Part shown: positions 41,550 to 51,466 of the stretch, one piece after another
Numbering within the stretch: the first letter of the stretch is position 1
How the letters are laid out: the number at the start of each line of letters is the position of its first letter
NCBI GenBank assembly: GCA_902526795.1
Contig: CABZMF010000004.1
Coordinates: forward strand, 1 to 64,000
From: an uncultured Fidelibacterota bacterium
GTDB lineage: Bacteria > Fidelibacterota > Marinisomatia > Marinisomatales > Marinisomataceae
Reading direction: 5' to 3'
DNA length: 64,000 nucleotides
Made by a program: the position numbers and the translations under genes
Notes under the pieces: generated by a model
Seen by the model: the letters and a program-made list of their open reading frames with translations, nothing else
What the model was told of the DNA's origin: nothing
Database searches by the model: none

Positions 41550-43931
41550 CTAATTATCTCTTAGTTTAGCGTTAAATTTTTTAGATATGATAGTTATAAT
41601 ATCAGTAATAATAAGATTTACATCGTTATCTTCAAGTGTTTTCTTAGATGATTGAAAGCTCAGTGAAAATAAAACATCTTTGAATGATTTATCTTTCTCT
41701 GATTGATAAATATCTACCGGAGTTACATTTTGAAGCAAAGATTGATTAACTGATTTCATTGTTTTAACTACATCACCAACTCGAATACTGCTGTCCATTT
41801 TAAAATTTAAATCTCTTTGAACGATTGGGAATACTACAATATCTTCCACTTTAGTACTATAAGTACCATAGTCAGTAAAGATTTCTGTATCTACATCTAA
41901 CACTACAACTTCATGCTTATGAGATATATCTAATTGTTTTAGTAATGAATCTTTTATTATACCTATACCACCTAATATTTGTTTTTTACCATCGATAATA
42001 GAGAAATATGGATGACAATAATGATGTTTCTTTTCTAAAAATTTAACTTTAAAACCAAGTCGTTTTTCTTCAAAAATATTAGCTGCAACTCCTTTTAAGA
42101 ATGCAAAAGAAGCAGGAATAGAATTAAAATGCACGTTTTTAACAAAAATATCCCCATGAACTAAGCAAGACAAACTACTTTTTTGAGATATATCCTCTAA
42201 CTTATCTGACTTTCCTTCAAAGATAGTTCCATATTCATAAATCAATGTATTTGAGCATCCGTTACGATAATTAAAATCTAAATTTTTTAATAATCCTGTA
42301 TGAAGAGTTGTTCTCATAGCATTCATTTTTTCAGAAGATGGATTAATAACGCTAACAGCATCTTTTCCGAATAATTTAACTTCTTCAAAGTCTTCCAATG
42401 AATTATTGTAAGATTGACGGAATCCTATTGATGATAAATGATGTTTTAATGAAGAAATAGTAGACTCTTCATCATTTGCATATTGCATAATCGAAGAATA
42501 GTTAAATGAAGATTTAATATTTTCATAACCATAGCATCTAAAAACTTCTTCGATAAGATCTGTTTCAACTATTAAATCAGTTCTAAATGTAGGTATAGAA
42601 CAATTCCAACCAGTTTTTGTTTTCTTGGTATCTATTTGAAGTCCATTTAATAATGATTCCACTTCTTCTGAAGGAATATCTTGTCCTGCATATTTCAGAA
42701 GCTTCTCCGATGATAAATCAATGTAAGTATTATCTAAACTCATTGAGCATTCATCTGTAATCACAGATTCTAAAGTACCTTGAGCAACTTCTTGAATTAA
42801 TTGAACAATCATATTGAACGCTTCTACAGCAGAGTTTGGGTCCGTACCTCTCTCAAATCTTCTAGATGCCTCAGATAATAAATTTAATTTTTTAGAACCT
42901 TTTCTTATAACAACTGGATCAAAATAAGCACTTTCAATTAATACCTCAGTAGTTGCATCGGTTACAGAACTATCCAATCCACCCATAATACCAGCTAAAC
43001 CAACGGTATTTTTTGTATCTGTTATTATAAGATGATCCTTACTTAATTCATATGTTTCTTCGTCCAGGGCTTTAAATTTTTCACCATTTTTTGCCCAAGA
43101 AACCTTTATTGCAGGTTTTGCAAACTTTTTGAGATCAAAGATGTGAGTTGGATGTCCAATTTCCAATAGCATAAAATTGGATATATCAACAAGGTTATTG
43201 ATACTCTTCTGACCAACTGATTTTAAATATTCTGTAAGCCATTTTGGTGATGGTCCAACTTTAACACCCTTCATTGTACCTGCTATATAACGTGTACAAC
43301 CTCCTCTTTTATCTAATTCGACCTTAATAATGTTTTTGGACTGAGGATTTAATTTTACGCTATTTATAGGAGTTTTTAGTTTAGTTCCGACAATCGCTGC
43401 TACTTCCCTTGCTATTCCTCTATGACTAAGTCCAAAAGCCTTATCAGGTGTTACTTCAACATCAATAGCATTGAATAATGGCCCTAAAACTTCTCTAATA
43501 GGTGTTCCCACCTTAAAAGATTCATCTAAAACCATGATACCGTCATGTTCTTCAGAAATTCCAAGTTCTTTTTCAGAACAAATCATTCCAAAGCTTTCTA
43601 TGCCTCTTATCTTAGCTTTTCCTATTTTAAAATCACCTGGAAGAACAGCTCCAACTTTTGCAAAAACTATTTTTTGACCAGCATCCACGTTCGAAGCTCC
43701 ACAAATAACGTTATATGTACCCGAACCATCTAACACAGAACATAATTTAAGCTTATCAGCATTTGGGTGCTTGTCTGCTTTTAAAACTTCTCCAACAACT
43801 AAATGCTCAAGTGAATCAAAATCTGAAACTACCTCAGACTCAAATCCTCTCATAGTTAACTTTTCAGCAAGCTCAGTAGCAGTTAAATCAAAGTCAACGA
43901 ACCTTTTTAGCCAGTTTAGTGAAACTTTCAT
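41550..43931 (-). CDS. pheT: Phenylalanyl-tRNA synthetase beta subunit
   Basis: The structural and editing subunit of PheRS. The 793 residues carry, in order, the N-terminal B1 region with an EMAP-type tRNA-binding OB domain (about 40-150), B3/B4 editing domain (about 210-380), B5, the catalytic-like core, and the C-terminal ferredoxin-fold anticodon-binding domain. It overlaps pheS by one base. Confidence 0.96.
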   Translation of the reverse strand: MKVSLNWLKRFVDFDLTATELAEKLTMRGFESEVVSDFDSLEHLVVGEVLKADKHPNADKLKLCSVLDGSGTYNVICGASNVDAGQKIVFAKVGAVLPGDFKIGKAKIRGIESFGMICSEKELGISEEHDGIMVLDESFKVGTPIREVLGPLFNAIDVEVTPDKAFGLSHRGIAREVAAIVGTKLKTPINSVKLNPQSKNIIKVELDKRGGCTRYIAGTMKGVKVGPSPKWLTEYLKSVGQKSINNLVDISNFMLLEIGHPTHIFDLKKFAKPAIKVSWAKNGEKFKALDEETYELSKDHLIITDTKNTVGLAGIMGGLDSSVTDATTEVLIESAYFDPVVIRKGSKKLNLLSEASRRFERGTDPNSAVEAFNMIVQLIQEVAQGTLESVITDECSMSLDNTYIDLSSEKLLKYAGQDIPSEEVESLLNGLQIDTKKTKTGWNCSIPTFRTDLIVETDLIEEVFRCYGYENIKSSFNYSSIMQYANDEESTISSLKHHLSSIGFRQSYNNSLEDFEEVKLFGKDAVSVINPSSEKMNAMRTTLHTGLLKNLDFNYRNGCSNTLIYEYGTIFEGKSDKLEDISQKSSLSCLVHGDIFVKNVHFNSIPASFAFLKGVAANIFEEKRLGFKVKFLEKKHHYCHPYFSIIDGKKQILGGIGIIKDSLLKQLDISHKHEVVVLDVDTEIFTDYGTYSTKVEDIVVFPIVQRDLNFKMDSSIRVGDVVKTMKSVNQSLLQNVTPVDIYQSEKDKSFKDVLFSLSFQSSKKTLEDNDVNLIITDIITIISKKFNAKLRDN

Positions 43932-44911
43932 TAAAACTGCTCCAAGAAACGTTTATCATTCTGATAAAATAACCTAATATCTTTAATTCCATATTTAATC
44001 ATGGCAATTCTTTCAATTCCCATACCAAAGGCGAAGCCTTGATATTTTTTGTTATCATAACCTACATTAGATAAAACATTTGGATTGACCATACCACAAC
44101 CCAAAATTTCCATCCATTGATCTAATTTACTGTTCCAAATATCTACTTCAGCGCTGGGTTCAGTAAACGGAAAATAACTCGGTCTAAATCGCATTTTTGT
44201 ATCTTTACCAAACATTTCTCGAACAAAATACTCTAAGGTTCCTTTCATCTCGGCAAATGAGGAGGTTTCATTAACTACTAATCCCTCTACTTGATTAAAT
44301 AAACAAAAACTTTTGTAGCTTACTGCCTCATTTCTAAACACTCTACCACAACATATGTGTCTTAGAGGCGGATCTTGATTTTCCATTAAATGAATTTGAA
44401 CATTTGAAGTATGTGTTCTTAATACAGCATTAGGGTTTACAAAAAATGTATCTTGCATATCTCTGGCTGGATGATGTTTTGGAACATTAAGCGCTTCAAA
44501 ATTATGATAATCATCATCGATTTCAGGCCCGTAAGCAACAGAAAATCCAATTGATTGAAAAATAGATTTTATTTCTGAAGTAATTTGTTCTAAAGGATGG
44601 ATACTACCATTAGGTAAACTATATCCTGGTAATGAAAAATCTGTATCGTTAGAAGAAGAATTTTCATTATTATTCCCTAACGCATCTTGATATAAATTAG
44701 TTAATTGATTTTTAAGAATATTTAATTCTTTACCAAAGCGAGGTTTTTCATTAGCAGGTAGCTTATTGAATTCTTCAAATAGTGATGCAAGCTTTCCATT
44801 TCTACCTAAATATTTAATACGAAAATTTTCTAGTTCTTGTGAAGTTTTTGACTTTGATAATTCTTTTGAAAATGATGTCTTTAATCCTTTGATGGTTTTA
44901 TTTAATGACAT
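43931..44911 (-). CDS. pheS: Phenylalanyl-tRNA synthetase alpha subunit
   Basis: The catalytic class II subunit of PheRS. After an N-terminal coiled coil (about 1-95), the catalytic core has Thr-His-Thr-Ser (residues about 165-168), a motif 2 Phe-Arg-Asn-Glu, Phe-Asn-Gln-Val-Glu-Gly and the C-terminal Gly-Met-Gly-Ile-Glu-Arg motif 3. The 326 residues are standard. Motif 2 is followed by Ala-Val-Ser-Tyr-Lys rather than the common Asp-x-x-Asp-Ala-Thr-His, a subgroup variation. Confidence 0.95.
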   Translation of the reverse strand: MSLNKTIKGLKTSFSKELSKSKTSQELENFRIKYLGRNGKLASLFEEFNKLPANEKPRFGKELNILKNQLTNLYQDALGNNNENSSSNDTDFSLPGYSLPNGSIHPLEQITSEIKSIFQSIGFSVAYGPEIDDDYHNFEALNVPKHHPARDMQDTFFVNPNAVLRTHTSNVQIHLMENQDPPLRHICCGRVFRNEAVSYKSFCLFNQVEGLVVNETSSFAEMKGTLEYFVREMFGKDTKMRFRPSYFPFTEPSAEVDIWNSKLDQWMEILGCGMVNPNVLSNVGYDNKKYQGFAFGMGIERIAMIKYGIKDIRLFYQNDKRFLEQF

Positions 44912-44919
44912 CTTATATT

Positions 44920-45270
44920 TTATTTTTTCTTTAAGTATTTAACAAGGTCTTCAAAGACAGTTGGGTTATTAACAGCTAAATCTGCTAATACCTTTCTATC
45001 CAGACCGACCCCTTTCTCCTTCAATAAATGTACAAAATTTGAATAGGATAAACCATTTAATCTTGATGCAGCGTTTATTCTTACGATCCACAATCTTCTA
45101 AACTGGCGTTTTTTCTGTCTTCTATCTCTATAAGCATAAAGACCTGCTTTTGTAACTGCATCTTTAGCTGCTTTAAAATTTCTACTTCTAGCACCAAAAT
45201 AACCTTTTGCTAGCTTTACAATTTTACGGTGTCTTCTATGTCTTGGAACTGAACTATTTGATCTTGGCAT
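44920..45270 (-). CDS. rplT: 50S ribosomal protein L20
   Basis: A 116-residue L20: basic N-terminal arm with Arg-His-Arg-Arg-His-Arg, Ala-Lys-Gly-Tyr-Phe-Gly-Ala-Arg-Ser, and Arg-Ile-Asn-Ala-Ala in the globular part. L20 is needed early in 50S assembly and represses its own operon in bacteria studied. One base separates it from rpmI. Confidence 0.97.
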   Translation of the reverse strand: MPRSNSSVPRHRRHRKIVKLAKGYFGARSRNFKAAKDAVTKAGLYAYRDRRQKKRQFRRLWIVRINAASRLNGLSYSNFVHLLKEKGVGLDRKVLADLAVNNPTVFEDLVKYLKKK

Positions 45271-45271
45271 C

Positions 45272-45475
45272 TTAACTTCCTGCCTTTGCCATCATTTTTT
45301 TCATACGTTTTTCAAAAGATGGAGCTACTACTGTAGCTTTTTTAGCAGCACGTTTTACATCTTTATCTCTGCGAATAAGCATGTGACTATGTCCAGCTTT
45401 GTTACGTTTCAGTTTACCTGAACCAGTAACTTTAAATCTTTTTGAAACGCTTTTTCTTGTTTTTTGTTTTGGCAT
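45272..45475 (-). CDS. rpmI: 50S ribosomal protein L35
   Basis: A 67-residue L35 with the family start Pro-Lys-x-Lys-Thr and Arg-Phe-Lys-Val-Thr-Gly-Ser-Gly-Lys near residue 13. It lies between infC and rplT in the classical order, 9 bases after infC. Confidence 0.96.
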   Translation of the reverse strand: MPKQKTRKSVSKRFKVTGSGKLKRNKAGHSHMLIRRDKDVKRAAKKATVVAPSFEKRMKKMMAKAGS

Positions 45476-45484
45476 ATTTATTTT

Positions 45485-45994
45485 CTATTTCGGGGCTAAT
45501 ATTATAGATTTTTTTCTTCCAGTCAAAGGAGAATCTTTTTCTAATTCAGCATGCTCGCTTAAGGTCGATAAAACACGTTGCATGAGCTCTTGACCTAAAT
45601 CTTGGCGAGACATTTCTCTACCTCTGTACATTAAGGTTAATTTGAGCTTATAACCTTCCGCTAAAAACTTTTTACCCATCTTTAATTTATTGTCAAGATC
45701 ATGATCACCAATATTTGGTCTCATTCTTAATTCCTTGACTTTAATAACTTGTTGTTTTTTCTTGCTTTGTTGAGCTTTTTTCTTTTCTTCATACTTAAAC
45801 TTTCCAAAATCCATTATCTTACAAACTGGTGGTTTAGCATTCGGGGATATTTCAACCAAATCTAATCCAGCATCTTGAGCTTTTAAAATCGCCTCTTTAA
45901 CGCTTACAACCCCAATTTGCTCTTTGTTCTGACTTATAAGTCTTACCTCGTCAGCATAAATTCTTTCATTTACTCTAATTTTCTGTTTTTTAAT
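45485..45994 (-). CDS. infC: Translation initiation factor IF-3, probable AUU start
   Basis: IF-3 checks start-codon pairing on the 30S subunit. The protein has the N-terminal domain (Arg-Val-Asn-Glu-Arg-Ile near the start) and C-terminal domain (Lys-x-Lys-Glu-Leu-Arg-Met-Arg-Pro). No ATG or GTG fits the expected N-terminus. A TTG at 46021 would overlap thrS by 32 bases and has no ribosome-binding site, whereas ATT at 45994 lies 8 bases after AGGAG and its ATTAA overlaps the thrS stop. The non-canonical AUU start is the basis of infC autoregulation in E. coli and is the likeliest start here, giving 169 residues. Confidence 0.93.
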   Translation of the reverse strand: MKKQKIRVNERIYADEVRLISQNKEQIGVVSVKEAILKAQDAGLDLVEISPNAKPPVCKIMDFGKFKYEEKKKAQQSKKKQQVIKVKELRMRPNIGDHDLDNKLKMGKKFLAEGYKLKLTLMYRGREMSRQDLGQELMQRVLSTLSEHAELEKDSPLTGRKKSIILAPK

Positions 45995-47930
45995 TCGATA
46001 CTCTCCTTTCGTTAATTTCAATCAATATTTCATTCAAAAAATGATTTAAAGATAATTCTTTTTGCTCTTTGATAAATCTTCTTCTTATTGTTAAAGTTTT
46101 ATTTTCTAATTCTTTTTCGCCAACAATTATCATAATATTAATTTTTTGCATTTCTGCATCTCTAATTTTTGATCCGATTTTTTCGGATCTATTATCAAAA
46201 GATACTCTAACACCTTTTGTTCTAATATTCTTTGTTACTTCATCAGCGTATTCATTATATTTATCTGAAACAGGAAGTACAATAACTTGCTTGGGAGCAA
46301 GCCATAAAGGAAAATTTCCACCAAAATGTTCTATTAAAAATCCTATAAATCGTTCATGCGTCCCTAGAGGAGCTCTGTGAATACATAACGGAGTCTTTGA
46401 AGTACCATCTTTGTCAGTATAGGACAAATCAAATCTTTCTGGAATAGCAAAATCAACTTGATTTGTTGCAAGAGTAAATTCTCTACCAATTGAACTCCAG
46501 ACTTGAACATCAATTTTTGGTCCATAAAAAGCTGCATCACCAACAGATTCAACAAATTTTAAATTAGCTCCTTTAAGTGCTTTTCTTACGTCATCTTCAG
46601 TTTTTTTCCAAAGAGTAGGGTTATCAATAAACTTTTCACCCAAACCATCAGGATCATGCAGGCTTAGTCTCATTTCATACTTTTCAATTCCAAAAATTTT
46701 AAAATATTCCATATAAAGATTACATACACCTATAAACTCTTCTTTAAATTGTTCTGAAGTGCAATAAATATGGCCATCATTCATTTGCATACTTCTAACA
46801 CGCATTAAACCAAATAATTCACCGGATTTTTCATATCTGTAGCAAGTTCCGTATTCAGATATTCTATAAGGCAGATCTCTATAACTTTTAGGTGTGTTTG
46901 CAAAAATTTTATGATGGTACGGGCAATTCATGGGTTTCATATAGTAATCTATTCCATCGACATCCATTGGTGAAAACATACTCGAAACATAATGTTCTAA
47001 ATGACCAGACTTTGAAAATAAATCTCCTTTTGTTAGGTGAGGCGTTTTAACTCTTAAATACCCACCAGCTGTTTCTTTTTCTTTGGCCAATGTTTCAAGT
47101 TCGTCTATTAAAACTGTACCAGAAGGAGTCCAAAGTGGTAAACCAGGCCCTACTTCTTCATCAAAGAAAAATAAATCCAATTCTTTTCCTATTTTTCTAT
47201 GATCACGCTTTTTTTGTTCCTCTAACATTAAAAGATATTTTTTTAAGTCTTTACTATTTTTAAATGAAGTTCCATATACTCTTTGAAGGGTTTGATTCTT
47301 TTCATCTCCCCTCCAATAAGCAGCAGATAAAGATAAAAGTTTAAAATTCCTTATTACGCCAGTTGAAGGTACATGAGGCCCCCTACAAAGATCTGTAAAC
47401 TCTCCTTGTGAATAAAACTTAATAATTTCGTTGTCTCCAAGATCATTAATTATTTCAACTTTATAATTTTCATTAATTTCTTCAAAATAGCCTATTGCCT
47501 CTTTCTTAGACTTCACTTCATGAGTTATTTGGAGATTTTCATCTGAAATTTTTTTCATTTCTGCTTCAATTTTTAATAAGTCTTGTTCTAAAAAAGGTTT
47601 TTTGACATCAAAATCATAATAAAATCTATTATCTAAGTATGGACCAATTGTTACTTTTGTTTTTGGAAATAATCTTTTTACTGCTTGAGCCATTAAATGT
47701 GCTGTACTATGCAATAAAACATTGTGACCATCTTTACTTTTTGCATCCATAAATTGCACTTCGCAATCATTGAATAATGGAGAAGATAAATCAGTTAGCA
47801 AGCCATCTACTTTACAAATAATTGATTCTTTAGAAATTCCTCTAATTTCATCCATAATTTGGAGAGGGGTTATTCCTTGAGAAAAATTCTGAGCACCTAA
47901 ACCTTTTATATTTATTGAAATTTTGCTCAC
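45990..47930 (-). CDS. thrS: Threonyl-tRNA synthetase
   Basis: A class II synthetase of 646 residues: an N-terminal TGS domain (about 1-60), the editing domain with the His-Ser-Thr-Ala-His motif, the catalytic core with the zinc-ligand Cys in Met-Asn-Cys-Pro near residue 335 and later His ligands, and a C-terminal anticodon-binding domain. It starts with GTG overlapping the stop of the upstream gene (GTGA), and its own stop overlaps the infC AUU start. Confidence 0.96.
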   Translation of the reverse strand: MSKISINIKGLGAQNFSQGITPLQIMDEIRGISKESIICKVDGLLTDLSSPLFNDCEVQFMDAKSKDGHNVLLHSTAHLMAQAVKRLFPKTKVTIGPYLDNRFYYDFDVKKPFLEQDLLKIEAEMKKISDENLQITHEVKSKKEAIGYFEEINENYKVEIINDLGDNEIIKFYSQGEFTDLCRGPHVPSTGVIRNFKLLSLSAAYWRGDEKNQTLQRVYGTSFKNSKDLKKYLLMLEEQKKRDHRKIGKELDLFFFDEEVGPGLPLWTPSGTVLIDELETLAKEKETAGGYLRVKTPHLTKGDLFSKSGHLEHYVSSMFSPMDVDGIDYYMKPMNCPYHHKIFANTPKSYRDLPYRISEYGTCYRYEKSGELFGLMRVRSMQMNDGHIYCTSEQFKEEFIGVCNLYMEYFKIFGIEKYEMRLSLHDPDGLGEKFIDNPTLWKKTEDDVRKALKGANLKFVESVGDAAFYGPKIDVQVWSSIGREFTLATNQVDFAIPERFDLSYTDKDGTSKTPLCIHRAPLGTHERFIGFLIEHFGGNFPLWLAPKQVIVLPVSDKYNEYADEVTKNIRTKGVRVSFDNRSEKIGSKIRDAEMQKINIMIIVGEKELENKTLTIRRRFIKEQKELSLNHFLNEILIEINERRVSN

Positions 47931-48595
47931 AAGGCTGAACTATCGATTAAAAATACTGCCATTGTAAAAAAACCAACCATACCTGCTACACCTAGTCGAT
48001 GTCTTCGTACTAAGGCTTTTTCACGTTCTGTTAAATCTGTTCCATTAAGTTCTGAAGCAAAAACTTGCTCTTGTTTTGAATCATAAAATTTTGCATAAAA
48101 TTGGTCTAACCAATGCATTCCTTGTTCGCAATTGGTATCATTAGAATCACAATATGTGAGGAAAACAGACTCACCAGTCCCAGGAATTGGTCTAACATTC
48201 TTTGTACCCAATTTCATTCTCTCAAATTCGTCTTGTAAAAGCTCAAATTCCTCTACCTCTTTTTTATCAAAATCAAAATTTTGAAGTTCATTAGTTATAT
48301 ACAAAAATTGAGATTGTGGATACAAACTTATAGTATAAATTCGATTATCAGTGGGTAATGAAATTACTGCAGGAAAGGTTCGTTCTGTCGATTGCAAAGG
48401 AGAATTCCAAACATATACTTCGGCTACTGCTGCATTAGAATATATATTAATTGAAGCTTCATTCCTCGACAAAGATCTATAATTTTCCTGCCAATTATCA
48501 CTTGATGGATTTTCTGCTTCTATATCCTGAGTACTTTGAGAAAGAGTAATATTTATTAAAATTACCAAGCTTAAGAACGTTTTTAAAAATTTCAT
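47927..48595 (-). CDS. Exported protein with C-terminal membrane segment, unknown
   Basis: The preferred ATG (48595) begins a clear signal sequence (Met-Lys-Phe-Leu-Lys, then Leu/Ile/Val-rich, ending Leu-Ser-Gln). An in-frame ATG at 48643 overlaps the previous stop as ATGA and cannot be excluded; neither has a clear ribosome-binding site. The mature part has a pair of Cys in Thr-Tyr-Cys-Asp...Asn-Cys and ends with a hydrophobic segment (about the last 20 residues) after a basic Arg-Arg-His-Arg. The family is unknown. It is coupled to thrS by GTGA. Confidence 0.6.
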   Translation of the reverse strand: MKFLKTFLSLVILINITLSQSTQDIEAENPSSDNWQENYRSLSRNEASINIYSNAAVAEVYVWNSPLQSTERTFPAVISLPTDNRIYTISLYPQSQFLYITNELQNFDFDKKEVEEFELLQDEFERMKLGTKNVRPIPGTGESVFLTYCDSNDTNCEQGMHWLDQFYAKFYDSKQEQVFASELNGTDLTEREKALVRRHRLGVAGMVGFFTMAVFLIDSSAL

Positions 48596-48639
48596 TAAAG
48601 AAAATTTAATATAGATGTGTTCAAAAAGATATGTTTTTA

Positions 48640-49092
48640 TCATCTGAAAGAAATGACTTCTTGCTCAAAGGCAAAACAAGTAATCCACCTATCAAAATAC
48701 TCTTCAGCTCTGTATCTGCCATATTGCGAAACTAATATTTCAAAAATATCATAATTTTTACTTTCAATATAAGGATCAGCAATGAACATATATGTTAAAT
48801 TTCCATCTTCATTTGGCTCTTCAGGTACTAAAAATTTTAAACTATTATAAACTTCGACATCTTGTCTTTTTATAGCTGGCATAATAACGGTTTTTGTTAG
48901 CATTTCGAACTGACCAGCTCTCTGAGGTAAAATATAATTTAAAGCAACCATGGTTTTTCCATTTTTGGCATAAACAGAATTTACTGCTTCATTATTTTCT
49001 TCTGGATCGACAACCTCATTATTTCCAATTGAAAATGGAACGACACATGATGATAGGATAAGAACAAAACTTGTTATAAACATTTTTTTCAT
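48640..49092 (-). CDS. Small lipoprotein of unknown function
   Basis: A 150-residue protein with a lipoprotein signal (Ile-Leu-Ser-Ser-Cys, Cys16). The mature part shows an alpha/beta pattern (Thr-Met-Val-Ala-Leu-Asn-Tyr-Ile-Leu, a helix, then Leu-Thr-Tyr-Met-Phe-Ile-Ala-Asp) that recalls ferredoxin-like/NIPSNAP-type barrels, without a firm match. It lies between the DUF5916 gene and the thrS-coupled gene on the same strand, 2 bases from the former. Confidence 0.6.
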   Translation of the reverse strand: MKKMFITSFVLILSSCVVPFSIGNNEVVDPEENNEAVNSVYAKNGKTMVALNYILPQRAGQFEMLTKTVIMPAIKRQDVEVYNSLKFLVPEEPNEDGNLTYMFIADPYIESKNYDIFEILVSQYGRYRAEEYFDRWITCFAFEQEVISFR

Positions 49093-49094
49093 AA

Positions 49095-51308
49095 CTAGAA
49101 TAAGTATTGGAATTTAATAAAAAACTGTCTCTCATTTTCTCTTAATTTTGAAAACATCCCATCTTGAGACTCCAAAAGATCATTTATACCAACATATAGT
49201 GCGCTGAAAGCACTTGGTTGATATGTTACCATAGGTTCAATAAACCAAGTATTTGAATAATCACTATATTGTATCTTTGTCCTCAAAGATACATTAGATG
49301 AAAATGCATGTTTTACAGATGATTTAAGTAAGTATCCGTAATAATAATTGCTTACATCCTCATATTCAAAACCTAAACCAAAATCTGTTTGGTTTGATGG
49401 TCTATAATTTAGTCTTACATTAAAACTATTTTCAGTTCCAATTTCAGGTATTTCCAAATATCTTATTATTCTGCCTCCGTGATTCACACCAGCCCTAATA
49501 TTAATTTTTTTATTTAACTGAGAATCAAATCCAAATCTAATTTCATTATCTCCGTTAAATTGTATGCCTTTAAAATTTTCATTTTGAGATTCAAGATCCC
49601 AATAAAAATTAAATCCATTATTTAACTTATAATCTCCTTCTAGCTCAATCTCATGTCTTTTTACCAAACCACCAAAATTTTCTTTGTGAGTCAATTCAAA
49701 TTTATAATCTGACTTAAGTAGTTTAGGATGGTTTTCATGAAAGATACTCTTTCCTCTAGAAACTTTAATCCATTTTGTATTATTATTTTGCTCAAAACCA
49801 TTACTCGTTCTAAAACCAGGAGATCTAAATCTGGCCACAATTCCCCTACTATCAGTTCTTGACCATTGGCTTATCCCAATACCCAGAGCGGAACCATTGA
49901 TCTCCTCTCCATCAAATGCTTTTGAATATCTTCCATCATTAAATGTTTGAATATCTTCATCATCAGCTACATATTCTAGATTATTTGATTCATTATGAAC
50001 CGATACAGCACCATGTATGGTCACATGAATATTATAACCAGGATGATAGTGGAAGTCGATACCGCTTGTAGTCATATCACCCCCAGAATCAAAATCTCTG
50101 TTAGAAATAAACGCACCAATTGAACTTCCATATTTCAACATTTGTTTGAGGCGAAATATATTATTAGTAGCTTTTCCCATTGAAACAATAGTGCTACTTT
50201 CTTCAAATGGTAAAAGCAAAAGAGATGAATCATCTCTTGCTGAAATTACGCCGTAAGATGTTTTTCCAATTTTACCAGTATACTTACCTATGATTGAAGG
50301 ATCATTTATCGTCCTCGAATAAAAAAGGTTTAAAAATCCTCTTTCTGACTGAAAATTTAAAAGCTCGGAACCTTCGCTAAAAAATGGTCTTCTTTCTGGA
50401 AAATATAATGCATTAACGGAATTAATATCATTTCTTATGTCATCTGATTCAATTTGACTGAAATCAGGGTTGATAGCAATTTCAAATAAATCAACTGATG
50501 AAACTGGGTATTTAATAAATAAAGAAGTTTCATCTGAACTAAAAGATTCATTATTTATAAAATTGTCAGAAAAGCCACCAACTAAAGCAGGTATATAACT
50601 TGGTTTTACTTTATCTAATTTGGGAGGATAAATAGCCTTTAAATATCCAAGTTGACATGTTTGACATTCAATTCCATCTACTTTATTAGCCCACCAAACA
50701 AATCTTGTTATTTCATCATCAAGAGTAAAACCTCTACCAAACGTAATTCTCCAATCTTGTTTTTCAGCTAAAGAATATCGAATGCTAGAAAATGGAATGG
50801 CAAATTCAGCTTGATACCTATCATCAAAAATAGTTACTGCAGTATCATAGATTATATCAAGTGATTGATCCCAACCAAAACCAGCCCTACCATCAATTTG
50901 TGCATTACTTGCACTCACACCAATGCCGTAAATAAGTGATTCATCATCAAAAGCATCAATTTGGATAAATACTCTGTCATCTCTACGGTTTAAATTATCT
51001 CTTTTGGTAACAGAATATCTTAAATCATCTTTATTCACAAACGCTGTAAATGCTACATATAAAAATTTATCATCGTAGACAATTTTAGCCTCAGTTCTTA
51101 GCTCTGAAGGTTGATCCTGAAAAATTCCAGAACCAGTAAAATTTGTAGCAATTTGCGCTTCAGACCATACTTTTTCATTAAGGTTTCCATCAATTTTAAT
51201 TTTATCGGTTATTTTATTTGAATTGTAAACAGGTCTCTCGGTTAAATCCTTAATTGATTGACCAAAAGCTGTAGAAATTAAAATAAATATAATAAATAAA
51301 GATTTCAT
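49095..51308 (-). CDS. DUF5916 protein with N-terminal CBM9-like domain
   Basis: A 737-residue exported protein: signal peptide (about 1-17), a CBM9-like beta-sandwich (about 30-210, with Ile-Asp-Gly-Asn-Leu-Asn-Glu-x-x-Trp and Arg-Asp-Asp-Arg-Val-Phe-Ile-Gln), and a long beta-rich C-terminal region ending in Phe typical of outer-membrane barrels. DUF5916 proteins are common in Bacteroidota and relatives and are thought to be outer-membrane proteins acting on carbohydrates, without proven function. Confidence 0.88.
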   Translation of the reverse strand: MKSLFIIFILISTAFGQSIKDLTERPVYNSNKITDKIKIDGNLNEKVWSEAQIATNFTGSGIFQDQPSELRTEAKIVYDDKFLYVAFTAFVNKDDLRYSVTKRDNLNRRDDRVFIQIDAFDDESLIYGIGVSASNAQIDGRAGFGWDQSLDIIYDTAVTIFDDRYQAEFAIPFSSIRYSLAEKQDWRITFGRGFTLDDEITRFVWWANKVDGIECQTCQLGYLKAIYPPKLDKVKPSYIPALVGGFSDNFINNESFSSDETSLFIKYPVSSVDLFEIAINPDFSQIESDDIRNDINSVNALYFPERRPFFSEGSELLNFQSERGFLNLFYSRTINDPSIIGKYTGKIGKTSYGVISARDDSSLLLLPFEESSTIVSMGKATNNIFRLKQMLKYGSSIGAFISNRDFDSGGDMTTSGIDFHYHPGYNIHVTIHGAVSVHNESNNLEYVADDEDIQTFNDGRYSKAFDGEEINGSALGIGISQWSRTDSRGIVARFRSPGFRTSNGFEQNNNTKWIKVSRGKSIFHENHPKLLKSDYKFELTHKENFGGLVKRHEIELEGDYKLNNGFNFYWDLESQNENFKGIQFNGDNEIRFGFDSQLNKKINIRAGVNHGGRIIRYLEIPEIGTENSFNVRLNYRPSNQTDFGLGFEYEDVSNYYYGYLLKSSVKHAFSSNVSLRTKIQYSDYSNTWFIEPMVTYQPSAFSALYVGINDLLESQDGMFSKLRENERQFFIKFQYLF

Positions 51309-51385
51309 TCGATTGTAATTATAACTAAAAAAAAATTTAAAAAATATACTAATTATTTGAAAAAAATAATTTGAAATTATTCACT

Positions 51386-51422
51386 AAAAAAAGAACGCCC
51401 GAATGACAGAGATCGGGCGTTC
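51386..51422 (-). terminator. Rho-independent terminator after the TonB receptor gene
   Basis: On the minus strand a perfect 10-bp stem (51422-51413 with 51402-51393, core GAACGCCCGA) and 10-base loop run into seven T residues (51392-51386). Confidence 0.93.
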
Positions 51423-51466
51423 AGGTACTTTAAAAGGCCTAAGAGTAAAATGCAATGAAGACAACC

